NCBI RefSeq assembly: GCF_002423035.1
Contig: NZ_DIUM01000129.1
Coordinates: forward strand, 1-64,000
DNA: 64,000 nucleotides
From: Thiocapsa sp. UBA6158
GTDB taxonomy: Bacteria > Pseudomonadota > Gammaproteobacteria > Chromatiales > Chromatiaceae
Reading direction: 5' to 3'
The notes beneath the pieces are model-generated. The model ran no database searches. It worked only from the letters and a program-made list of their open reading frames with translations, and was not told the origin of the DNA. The position numbers were made by a program, and so were the translations under genes. This document shows, in pieces, positions 10,601 to 17,604 of this stretch (position 1 is the first letter of the stretch; the number at the start of each line of letters is the position of its first letter).

Positions 10601-10798
10601 AACGCCGCCGCGATTGCCCGAACCATCATCGCGCTCGGCCGAACGTTGGAGCTGGCCGTGATTGCCGAAGGCGTGGAGACCGAAGAGCAGCGCGACTGGC
10701 TGGCCGCTCATGGCTGCCATGCGTATCAGGGCTATTTCTTCGGGCGGCCGGAGCCGTTGGAACGTCTGTCGCTGGAGACGCAGAAACCCCTCCTCTAA
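7628..10798 (+). CDS. Membrane HAMP-PAS-PAS-PAS-GGDEF-EAL c-di-GMP protein
   Basis: 1056 aa c-di-GMP turnover protein. Order: TM helix (about 12-32), periplasmic sensor region, second TM (about 168-190), HAMP, three PAS domains, GGDEF (about 630-790) and EAL (about 805-1050). The diguanylate cyclase motif RLGGDEF is intact, with an RxxD inhibitory site (RESD) five residues before it. The phosphodiesterase signature reads ECL rather than EAL (GAECLLRW) but keeps the metal-binding Glu; DDFGTGYSSLSYLK and EGVET are present. Both activities are plausible and the net output cannot be predicted. The start ATG overlaps the stop of the PhnD-like gene (ATGA), implying translational coupling. The PAS domains could bind haem or flavin, which is not decidable here. 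Confidence 0.92.
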   Translation: MRSLLARVPIGLRFGLVILMTQAALIAWVVHDNQRLSNAALTQLHETRLTVLTALLSESLTPLLVQRDIAALQESLDRFGDLPEVRYLEVDDARGRRLAEFTHPHPSRFPAGGDLDPPPISQDAAQWETAIPLQLVGQTYGTLHVGISTDIFAETRQGLIEQSLRNGMIGLGGLLLVIVPLAFWASRRLGHLDAAARAIAEGNLGRRLDETGDDEIGRLAVSFNRMADALGQRESALRDAKADLERIATSKYRILFEATTDAVMLFDRDHGLFDCNPAALRLLGCDREALLGSRPSDLSTTPLPVGAHVLAPAARAGHTGENSGFDWCLRRRDTCDPVEVEVLLTSVQLDGSTLLQMVARDIGARKGAEAAIKRSEEKYRFLLEYSYDIIYLFATDGSFIFVSPSWSRLMGYSVEETLATHFSVYVHPEDLHICNEAFSAVVETGEMRRNIEYRVRHGDGTWRWHSSSAMPFRDENGTIVGFQGIARDVTEQRETQEQLRIAAIAFEAQEGMVVTDASGVILRVNGTFTRITGYSAEEAVGQTPRLLKSARHDAAFYKAMWSSILETGSWEGEVWNRRKCGEIYPQRLTVTAVPGPDGRITHYVGTLSDITQRKAAEEEIRELAFFDPLTRLPNRRLLLDRLNLALASSRRHGDCGALFYIDLDDFKTLNDTLGHDQGDRLLQQVALRLTERIRESDTLARLGGDEFVVMIEHLSPNPLEAAQQAETLGNGLLGVLRQPYDLDGQTHYSAASIGITLFDPQPMRVEELMKQGDMAMYRAKAAGRNTMRFFDPSMQSEISARATLEAQLRCGLRDERFMLYYQVQVDRDGGIIGAECLLRWQDQQGCLISPAVFIPLAEQSGLILPIGHWVLQTACTQLAAWSVRTETAQLTLAVNISARQFRRTDFVDQVLACIEGTGANPSRLKLEITESLLLDDVEDTVGKMIALKARGVGFALDDFGTGYSSLSYLKRLPFDQLKIDRSFVLDVLTDANAAAIARTIIALGRTLELAVIAEGVETEEQRDWLAAHGCHAYQGYFFGRPEPLERLSLETQKPLL

Positions 10799-10818
10799 CC
10801 CGCTGCGCGGGCTTTGAT
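10799..10818 (+). terminator. Weak hairpin after the GGDEF/EAL gene
   Basis: CCCGC-TGC-GCGGG followed by CTTTG lies immediately after the stop codon. It is a short GC-rich stem with only three T residues, so termination is possible but weakly supported. The remaining bases up to proV (about 280 bp) show no gene and no clear promoter. Confidence 0.3.
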
Positions 10819-11097
10819 CCACCGAGCGCGAAGCGCAAACCATGCCGTCGCCTCGGCGCCGAAAGGCCCGGGCCTTGGGTTGAACCGAGACCCGGAGCCC
10901 TGTAGGGTAAAAAAGCTGTCGTCGACGTTCGGGTCTCCACCTGGATGATCCGGCGCGATTCATCGTCCCCATGCCCGCCGGATTCTCAGGCTCGCCCTGC
11001 CGGTCGATCGGGACACGCGGCGTCTTTTGCCGCAAATCCAGTTGCGAGGCCGACCCCGGGCTTCGCACATCAAGCTTCCGTCAGGACCATCAGGGCC

Positions 11098-12354
11098 ATG
11101 CCCGCAGAACAATCCGTCAAGATCGCCGTGCGCGGTCTCACCAAGGTCTTCGGCGACGAGCCGAAGGACGCCCTGGCCCTTTTGCGCCAAGGCGAAACCA
11201 AGCAGGCCATCTTCGAGAAGACGGGGCTGGCCGTCGGCGTGGCCGATGCCGACTTCGATGTCCTCGAAGGCGAGATCCTGGTCGTCATGGGCCTGTCGGG
11301 CAGCGGCAAGTCCAGCCTCATCCGCTGCCTGAACAGACTCAACGAGCCGACCTCCGGGCAAATCCTGCTCGACGGCCGGGATATCGTCCCGCTCGGGCAC
11401 CGGGAGCTTCTCGAGGTGCGTCGGAACAAGTACGGCATGGTCTTCCAGCATTTCGCACTCTTCCCGCATCGCAGTATTCGCGAGAACGTCGAATTCGGTT
11501 TGGAGATCCAAGGCTGTGGCGTCGAGGAGCGCGCCGAGAAGGCGTTGATCGCCTTGAAGCAGGTCGGTCTTGAAGGCTGGGAGGACGCCTCTCCCGCGCA
11601 ACTCTCGGGCGGGATGCAGCAGCGCGTCGGCTTGGCGCGCGCCCTGGCGGTCGACCCGGACGTCCTGCTGATGGACGAGGCATTCTCCGCCCTCGATCCC
11701 CTGATTCGCCGCGACATGCAGCAGGAGCTCGTCGCACTGCAGAGCCGTGTCCGCAAGACCATCGTGTTCATCACGCATGACCTGGACGAGGCGCTGTTTC
11801 TCGGCAACCGGATCGTCCTGATGAAGGACGCCCGGATCGAGCAGGTCGGCACCGCCGAGGAGATCCTCTCCAACCCCGCCACGCCATACGTAGAGCGATT
11901 CGTCGCGGAGGTCGACAAGACCAAGGTGCTGACCGCGAGCGCCGTCATGCGACGCGCGCGCAGCGTCGCCTTCGTCAGCGACGGACCGCGCACCGTCTTG
12001 CGCAAGATGGAAGACGAGGACCTCAGTTTTCTCTGCGTCGTGGAGACCGACTTTCGGCTGCGCGGCATCGTCCGGGACGATGCCGCGTTGGACGCAGCCA
12101 AGCGCGGAGAGAAATCGATTACCTCGATCATGGAACCGGGCGTCCAACCGGTCGGTCCGGACACCCCGGTCCGCGACCTGTTCGGCCTGCTGGCCGAGAC
12201 GACCATGCCCGCCCCCGTCGTCGACGAGGCGGGGCGCCTGCTCGGTGTCGTCGTGCGTGCGTCGCTGCTGCAGGGGTTGGCTGAATCCATCGGCGGCAAC
12301 GGCAACGCAAGCACATCCGACATCGCATCCGAGATCGCGGAGGCGGCAGCATGA
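11098..12354 (+). CDS. proV: Glycine betaine/proline ABC transporter ATP-binding protein
   Basis: ATPase of a ProU-type osmoprotectant importer, 418 aa, matching the ProV family in length and order. N-terminal ABC domain: Walker A GLSGSGKSS, Q-loop VFQHFALFPH, signature LSGGMQQRVGLARAL, Walker B VLLMDEAFSALDP and switch His (ITHDLDEAL). The insertion DALALLRQGETKQAIFEKTG near the N-terminus is characteristic of ProV. Two C-terminal CBS domains (about 280-400) are the likely ionic-strength/osmosensing part. ATG 11098 is the first start giving the conserved N-terminus; its ribosome site is weak (CAGGG). ATGA overlap with proW indicates an operon proV-proW-proX. Confidence 0.95.
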   Translation: MPAEQSVKIAVRGLTKVFGDEPKDALALLRQGETKQAIFEKTGLAVGVADADFDVLEGEILVVMGLSGSGKSSLIRCLNRLNEPTSGQILLDGRDIVPLGHRELLEVRRNKYGMVFQHFALFPHRSIRENVEFGLEIQGCGVEERAEKALIALKQVGLEGWEDASPAQLSGGMQQRVGLARALAVDPDVLLMDEAFSALDPLIRRDMQQELVALQSRVRKTIVFITHDLDEALFLGNRIVLMKDARIEQVGTAEEILSNPATPYVERFVAEVDKTKVLTASAVMRRARSVAFVSDGPRTVLRKMEDEDLSFLCVVETDFRLRGIVRDDAALDAAKRGEKSITSIMEPGVQPVGPDTPVRDLFGLLAETTMPAPVVDEAGRLLGVVVRASLLQGLAESIGGNGNASTSDIASEIAEAAA

Positions 12355-13199
12355 TCGAGATCCCGCGACTTCCCCTGGCGGAATGGATCGACGACGGTCT
12401 GGATGCCCTGACGGGGCAGTTCGCCGGCGCGACCAAGGTGGTCTCGGACCTGATGGAGACCGGGATCGAGGGCACCGTGGAGGCGCTCATGTGGCTCCCG
12501 CCGGGTGTGACGATCCTTCTGGCGGGCCTACTCGTGTGGCGACTGACCGGGATCCGCACCGCGCTCTTCGCCTTGGCTGGCTTGGCGTTGCTGTGGAACC
12601 TCGGACTCTGGGAGGCGACCCTGCAGACCCTGGTGATGGTCCTGATCGCGACCCTGATCGCCGTGTCCGTCGGCGGGCCGCTCGGCATCCTCGCCGCCCT
12701 CTCTCCGAGTGCCTACCGGATCATCTTCCCGGTCTTGGACTTCATGCAGACCATGCCGGCCTTCGTCTATCTCATCCCGGCGATCCCCTTTTTCGGTCTC
12801 GGGCCGGTCGCGGCGATCTTCTCGACCGTGATCTTCGCGATGCCGCCGGCCATTCGGCTCACGACACTCGGGATCCGTCAGGTTCCGGCCGATCTGGTCG
12901 AGGCGGCCGATGCCTTCGGGGCCACCCGACGTCAGAAACTCTGGAAGGTCCAGCTCCCCTTGGCCGTCCCGACCATCATGGCCGGGATCAACCAGACCAT
13001 CATGCTTGCCCTCTCGATGGTGGTGATCGCCGCCATGATCGGCGCACAAGGCCTGGGCGGCGAGGTCTGGCGAGCGATCCAACGCAACGAGGCCGGGATG
13101 GGCTTCGAGGCCGGGATCGCCGTGGTCATTTTGGCCATGCTCCTGGATCGGATCACCCAGGGGATCGGGCGACGCGGCAAGGATCAGCCGAGCACCTGA
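12351..13199 (+). CDS. proW: Glycine betaine/proline ABC transporter permease
   Basis: 282 aa inner-membrane permease of the ProU importer. Hydrophobic segments run from about residue 45 to 270, with the binding-protein-dependent transport signature around ADAFGATRRQKLWKVQLPLA, the coupling helix that meets ProV. The N-terminal about 45 residues (PLAEWIDDGLDALT) resemble the cytoplasmic/periplasmic tail of ProW. The start overlaps the proV stop by four bases. A short gap of 33 bp leads to proX. Assignment by motif, order and length is firm. Confidence 0.95.
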   Translation: MIEIPRLPLAEWIDDGLDALTGQFAGATKVVSDLMETGIEGTVEALMWLPPGVTILLAGLLVWRLTGIRTALFALAGLALLWNLGLWEATLQTLVMVLIATLIAVSVGGPLGILAALSPSAYRIIFPVLDFMQTMPAFVYLIPAIPFFGLGPVAAIFSTVIFAMPPAIRLTTLGIRQVPADLVEAADAFGATRRQKLWKVQLPLAVPTIMAGINQTIMLALSMVVIAAMIGAQGLGGEVWRAIQRNEAGMGFEAGIAVVILAMLLDRITQGIGRRGKDQPST

Positions 13200-13232
13200 A
13201 CCCCGCAACACATCAAAAAGAGGTAAGACACC

Positions 13233-14093
13233 ATGATCAACAGATACGCTGTCGCCGTGCTTGCGGCACTCGCCGCCGTCGCGACCCCGGCGCTCGGCGC
13301 GGACAAAGGCAAGGTCGAGCTGGCCTATGTCGAGTGGTCAAGCGAGGTGGCCAGCACCAACCTCATAAAGGCCGTACTCGAGGACATGGGATACGACGTG
13401 AAGATCACCCCGGTGTCGGCCGCCGCCATGTGGCAGGCCGTGGGCAGCGGCGATGTCGACGGCCTCGTCGCCGCCTGGCTGCCGACCACCCATAACCATT
13501 ACCTCGAGCAGGTCTCGGACACAGTCGAGGACCTCGGCCCCAACCTCGTCGGGACTCGGATCGGATTGGTCGTGCCGGCCTATGTCGAGATCGACTCGAT
13601 CGTGGATCTCAACGGTGCCGCCGAGCGTTTCGACGGCAAGATCATCGGGATCGATCCCGGCGCCGGACTGATGAGCAAGACCGAGCAGGTACTGGAGGAC
13701 TACGGGATCACCGATCTGAAACTCGTCGAAGGCACCGGCCCCATCATGACCGCCGTACTGGGTGACGCCATCGACAAGAACGAGTGGGTCGTGGTGACCG
13801 GCTGGACGCCCCATTGGAAGTTCGCCGAGTACGACCTGAAGTATCTCGACGACCCAAAGGGCGTCTACGGCGGCGAAGAGGAGATCCACACCGTCGTCCG
13901 CGCCGGCTTGAAGGAAGACATGCCGGAAGTCTACGCGGTCCTGGACAACTTCAACTGGACGCCGGATCAGATGGCCGAGCTGATGGTGTTGAATCAAGAA
14001 CGACGCGCCGACCCGCTGAAGAACGCGAAGCTGTGGATCGCGGAGCATCCGGACGTCGTCGCGTCCTGGATGCCGAGCGCCGAGAGCGAGTGA
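13233..14093 (+). CDS. proX: Glycine betaine ABC transporter substrate-binding protein
   Basis: 286 aa periplasmic binding component. Signal peptide MINRYAVAVLAALAAVATPA is cleaved near ALGA-DKG. The mature protein belongs to the OpuAC group: VELAYVEWSSEVASTNLIK at the start, MWQAVGSGDVDGLVAAWLP, and the lobe-2 motif VVTGWTPHWKFAEYDL whose Trp residues form part of the aromatic betaine cage in this family. An AGAGGT ribosome site precedes the ATG. It closes the proVWX unit and is followed after only 13 bp by a porin-like gene, so all four may be co-transcribed. Confidence 0.94.
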   Translation: MINRYAVAVLAALAAVATPALGADKGKVELAYVEWSSEVASTNLIKAVLEDMGYDVKITPVSAAAMWQAVGSGDVDGLVAAWLPTTHNHYLEQVSDTVEDLGPNLVGTRIGLVVPAYVEIDSIVDLNGAAERFDGKIIGIDPGAGLMSKTEQVLEDYGITDLKLVEGTGPIMTAVLGDAIDKNEWVVVTGWTPHWKFAEYDLKYLDDPKGVYGGEEEIHTVVRAGLKEDMPEVYAVLDNFNWTPDQMAELMVLNQERRADPLKNAKLWIAEHPDVVASWMPSAESE

Positions 14094-14106
14094 ACGAGGT
14101 AGCGCG

Positions 14107-15612
14107 ATGAGACGGAACGAACTGTATACGCGCGCCGGGACCGCTCGGCATCGGGCGATCGGGACGCTGCTGCTCGGGATGCTGTGTGCGCTCCCGGCGG
14201 CGGCCTCGGCCGATGTCGATGCGCTCGAGCAGCGTGTCGCGGAGCTCACACGCCAGCTCGAGGAGGCTCGGCGCGCACTCGCCGCAGCGAAGGACGAGCC
14301 GATCGGCACGGGCGCGCTCGATACCGGAGCAGACGACGCGACGGTTGTCTCGCAGAAGATGATCGCCCCGGGCGTCGTCGCCGAGACGGATGAGGCCCCG
14401 GACGAATCCGCCCCGGAAAGCACGGTGCTCAAGATCGGACCCGTGACCGTCGGCGGCGCCATGCGCGTCAACTATGTCCTCGGCAGCTACAAGGTGCAGG
14501 AGGCCGTCGCCGGGCCGAACCGCGGCGGCAACGGCGGCAACATCGAGCTGGACACCTTTCGGATCAATCTCGCGCTCGACTATGAAAACATCATCGGTCG
14601 GCTCGAGTACCGCTGGTATCCGGCCGGGACAGGCAAGAGCTACAACTTCCTCCATACCGGCTGGCTCGGCTATCGGTTTGCGGACGACAGCGAGGTCCAG
14701 GTCGGTGTCAATCGCGTGCCGTTCGGACCCGGTCCGTACGGCGTCTCGCAAAGCTGGTTCTTCGATCAGCACTACTATGTCGGCCTGGCCGACGACATGG
14801 ATCTCGGCATCAAATACAGCACCGCCATCGGTCAATGGAAGCTGGACGCGGCCTACTATCCGTCGAGCGAGGGAAGCTATTTCGGTCGTAGCTTGAACAG
14901 CACGCGCTACAGCTACGACGCGGTACGTTGGGAGGAGTCGGTCGATGCCGACGGCAATGTGTCGTACGGCGGCGAGCACAACGGTTTCGACGAGCGCAAT
15001 CAGCTCAACCTGCGCGCCGTCTACAGCCTTGCCGACACCGCCATCCCGACCGATGTAGGCGTCTCGCTCCAATACGGGCAGCTCAAGGGGCAGAGGACCG
15101 ACGACGGCAGTCATTGGGCCGCTTCAGCCCACATGGTCAACCGGATGGGTCCGCTCACGATCGCCTCGCAACTGACCCGCTACGAATACGCTATCGACAG
15201 CGACAATCCCTGGGGCACGGATCAACTGATCCCGATGGGCGCGTACGACTTTGCGTGGCCGGTCGCGACCAAGGCCTGGATTCCGGCTGTCTCCATCAGT
15301 TACTTGGTGGAAACGCCGCAGATCTCCTGGCTTGACTCCGTGCTGCCCTACGTCGAGTACAGCAGCATCGTGAAGGACGAAAGCGACTTCAACGACAGCC
15401 AGATGTGGGTCGCCGGTGCCGCGTGGGCCAGGGGCGGCTGGTACATCTACAGCGATCTCGCCTATTCCAACGGCAATTACTTCGTCGGGAACGAGGCCAG
15501 CGGAGGCGGCATGGATGATTACGGACGAATCGACGGCGTCGGGGACTTCGGCGTGAACGGCAACGACAAATGGAACTATCGCTTCAACCTCAATCTCGGG
15601 TATTACTTCTAA
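14107..15612 (+). CDS. Outer-membrane porin-like beta-barrel protein
   Basis: 501 aa exported protein with a signal peptide (hydrophobic IGTLLLGMLCALPAAASA) followed by a coiled coil (VDALEQRVAELTRQLEEARR), a layout seen in trimeric porins. The rest is rich in alternating aromatic/polar strands and Gly/Asn turns, and the chain ends in NLNLGYYF with the C-terminal Phe expected for BAM-assembled barrels. I do not recognise a specific substrate family; phosphate-porin and DcaP-like families share this layout. Its position 13 bp behind proX suggests it passes osmolytes across the outer membrane, an inference from context only. Confidence 0.8.
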   Translation: MRRNELYTRAGTARHRAIGTLLLGMLCALPAAASADVDALEQRVAELTRQLEEARRALAAAKDEPIGTGALDTGADDATVVSQKMIAPGVVAETDEAPDESAPESTVLKIGPVTVGGAMRVNYVLGSYKVQEAVAGPNRGGNGGNIELDTFRINLALDYENIIGRLEYRWYPAGTGKSYNFLHTGWLGYRFADDSEVQVGVNRVPFGPGPYGVSQSWFFDQHYYVGLADDMDLGIKYSTAIGQWKLDAAYYPSSEGSYFGRSLNSTRYSYDAVRWEESVDADGNVSYGGEHNGFDERNQLNLRAVYSLADTAIPTDVGVSLQYGQLKGQRTDDGSHWAASAHMVNRMGPLTIASQLTRYEYAIDSDNPWGTDQLIPMGAYDFAWPVATKAWIPAVSISYLVETPQISWLDSVLPYVEYSSIVKDESDFNDSQMWVAGAAWARGGWYIYSDLAYSNGNYFVGNEASGGGMDDYGRIDGVGDFGVNGNDKWNYRFNLNLGYYF

Positions 15613-15806
15613 ACGGCGTGCGGCGCGGCATTTAGGTTTCGGATCGATGTCCAAGACGTCGGTCCGTCAGGTCGTGCGGTTCACGCACTCATTGGTTTAT
15701 CGCCCGAATCGGGCGGCTCCGCTCACGCAGCGGTGAGGCGCTTGCTCAGATCCGACGGCGTCTTCAGCCACCAACATCACTCCCGCTCAGGGAGCCAGGA
15801 GGTGAC
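15613..15806. other. Intergenic region with two short hairpins before the betaine synthesis genes
   Basis: 194 bp. Contains the perfect stem CGCCCG-AAT-CGGGCG at 15701-15715 and CTCAC...GTGAG at about 15721-15737. Neither is followed by a T-tract, so they are poor intrinsic terminators but may act in processing or regulation. GGAGCCAGGAGGTGAC just before 15807 contains a strong ribosome-binding site (AGGAGGTG) for the next gene. No confident promoter was identified. Confidence 0.4.
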
Positions 15807-16625
15807 ATGAAGCTCGAACGCACCAAGCAAGACTACGGGACCAATCCCTTAAAGGTCCGCGACACCAATCATTATCAAGCCGAATATATCCAATCGTTCG
15901 TGGAGAAATGGGACGAACTGATCGACTGGGACGGACGCGCCCAAAGCGAAGGCGATTTCTTCATACGACTCCTCGAGGAGCATGGCGCGCGCAAGGTGCT
16001 CGATGTGGCCACCGGGACCGGCTTTCATTCGGTGCAACTCCTGCGGGCCGGTTTCGAGGTGACCAGCGCAGACGGCAATCCCGTCATGCTGGCGAAAGCC
16101 TTCGAGAATGCACGACGCAACGAGAAGATCCTGCGGACCGTACAAGCCGACTGGCGATGGCTCAATCGCGACGTCCACGATTATTACGACGCCGTCATCT
16201 GTCTGGGCAATTCATTCACCCATCTGCACGACGAGAACGATCGCCGCAAGGCCTTGGCAGAATTCTATGCCACGCTGCGCCACGACGGCATCCTGATCCT
16301 CGATCAGCGCAACTACGACGCCATCCTGGATCATCAGATTCCCCCGACGCACAACTACTATTACTGCGGCGAAAATGTCCGTGCTCAGCCCGAGCATGTC
16401 GACGACACGCTCGCGCGCTTTCGCTACGAGTTTCCCGGCGACCACGTCTTCCATCTCAACATGTTCCCCTTGCGCAAGGATTACACGCGCCGACTGCTCC
16501 ACGAGGTCGGATTCCAGCGCGTCACGACCTATGGCGACTTCAAGGAGACCTATCGCGACGACGAGCCGGACTTCTTCATCCACGTCGCCGAGAAGAGCTA
16601 CGTGGAAGGAGGTGACGACGCATGA
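15807..16625 (+). CDS. gsmT: Glycine/sarcosine N-methyltransferase
   Basis: 272 aa SAM-dependent enzyme catalysing the first two methylations of glycine (glycine to sarcosine to dimethylglycine) in de novo betaine synthesis. The Rossmann motif I is VLDVATGTGFHSVQLL (about 68-83), with the acidic ribose contact in TSADGNPVML and the family-typical AVICLGNSFTHLHDENDR. The tail FFIHVAEK is also characteristic. Overall similarity is to the GSMT described in Halorhodospira halochloris and other halotolerant phototrophs. A near-consensus ribosome site precedes the ATG. ATGA overlap with the following methyltransferase indicates a two-gene operon. Confidence 0.93.
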   Translation: MKLERTKQDYGTNPLKVRDTNHYQAEYIQSFVEKWDELIDWDGRAQSEGDFFIRLLEEHGARKVLDVATGTGFHSVQLLRAGFEVTSADGNPVMLAKAFENARRNEKILRTVQADWRWLNRDVHDYYDAVICLGNSFTHLHDENDRRKALAEFYATLRHDGILILDQRNYDAILDHQIPPTHNYYYCGENVRAQPEHVDDTLARFRYEFPGDHVFHLNMFPLRKDYTRRLLHEVGFQRVTTYGDFKETYRDDEPDFFIHVAEKSYVEGGDDA

Positions 16626-17464
16626 GCGACACCTACTCCGCTGTCGTCGAAACCGCGCGCACCTATTACAACAGCGACGATGCCGACAACTTCTACTTCC
16701 ACGTCTGGGGCGGAGAAGACATCCATATCGGGATCTACGACACGGCGGACGAGGCGATTGCCGATGCGAGCCGTCGCACCGTCGAGCGGATGGCGGCGCT
16801 GGTGCCCGGTCTGGGACCAGACACCCGGGTGCTCGACATGGGCGCCGGTTACGGCGGGGCAGCACGCTGGCTCGCCGGACGGTTCGGCTGTCGCATCACG
16901 GCCCTGAACCTGAGCGAGCGCGAGAACGCGCGCCACCGAGAGATGAACCGTGAACAGGGTCTCGACCACCTGATCGAGGTGGTGGACGGGAGCTTCGAGA
17001 CCGTCCCCTCACCCGACGCGCGCTACGATCTAGTCTGGTCGCAGGACGCCATCCTGCACAGCGGGCGGCGCGAGCAGGTCATCGCGGAGGTCGCGCGCGT
17101 GCTGCGACCGGGCGGACGCTTCGTGTTCACGGATCCGATGCAGGCCGACGACTGCCCGCTCGGCGTACTCGAGCCGGTGCTCGCGCGGATCCATCTGGAC
17201 AGCTTGGGTTCCATCGCGACCTACCGCGCGGCGGCCGCCCGTTACGGACTCGCGCCGATCGAGGTGATCGAGATGACGGACAACCTGGTCACCCACTACA
17301 GCCGCGTGCGCGAGGATCTGATTCAGGCGCGCGAGACGCTCGGCGGCAAGGTCTCCGATGCCTATATCGATCGCATGATCGCCGGTCTCGGGCATTGGGT
17401 CGACGCGGGAACCTCCGGCTATCTTCGGTGGGGAATCCTACACTTCAAGAAGGCCGCCGACTGA
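16622..17464 (+). CDS. sdmT: Sarcosine/dimethylglycine N-methyltransferase
   Basis: 280 aa SAM methyltransferase completing betaine synthesis (sarcosine to dimethylglycine to glycine betaine). Motif I RVLDMGAGYGGAARWLAG, post-I segment ITALNLSERENARH, and the SDMT-like YNSDDADNFYFHVWGGEDIH at the N-terminus, which distinguishes it from UbiE/Coq5 relatives. VWSQDAILHSGRREQVIAEV and VFTDPMQADDC are also as in SDMT. It is translationally coupled to gsmT. Together with proVWX upstream and a BCCT carrier downstream it makes a combined synthesis-plus-uptake locus. Confidence 0.93.
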   Translation: MSDTYSAVVETARTYYNSDDADNFYFHVWGGEDIHIGIYDTADEAIADASRRTVERMAALVPGLGPDTRVLDMGAGYGGAARWLAGRFGCRITALNLSERENARHREMNREQGLDHLIEVVDGSFETVPSPDARYDLVWSQDAILHSGRREQVIAEVARVLRPGGRFVFTDPMQADDCPLGVLEPVLARIHLDSLGSIATYRAAAARYGLAPIEVIEMTDNLVTHYSRVREDLIQARETLGGKVSDAYIDRMIAGLGHWVDAGTSGYLRWGILHFKKAAD

Positions 17465-17604
17465 GGGTCATCGGTGCCGGACGTCATCGCGCCGGGAGAC
17501 GCCGATCGTCCGGCCTCGCACCCGAGAAAACAGCGCGCACCTCGACCTCGGGCGACCCAGGTCGCCGCGTCCGGAGACGGACCTGATACCGAAGGATCAC
17601 GACC

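Noticed and set aside
15701..15715. Intrinsic terminator after the porin gene
   Set aside because: Short stem without a T-tract; kept only as an unexplained hairpin.
16622..17464. UbiE-type quinone methyltransferase
   Set aside because: Start overlaps GSMT and the N-terminal YNSDDADNFYFHVWGGED pattern is that of SDMT.
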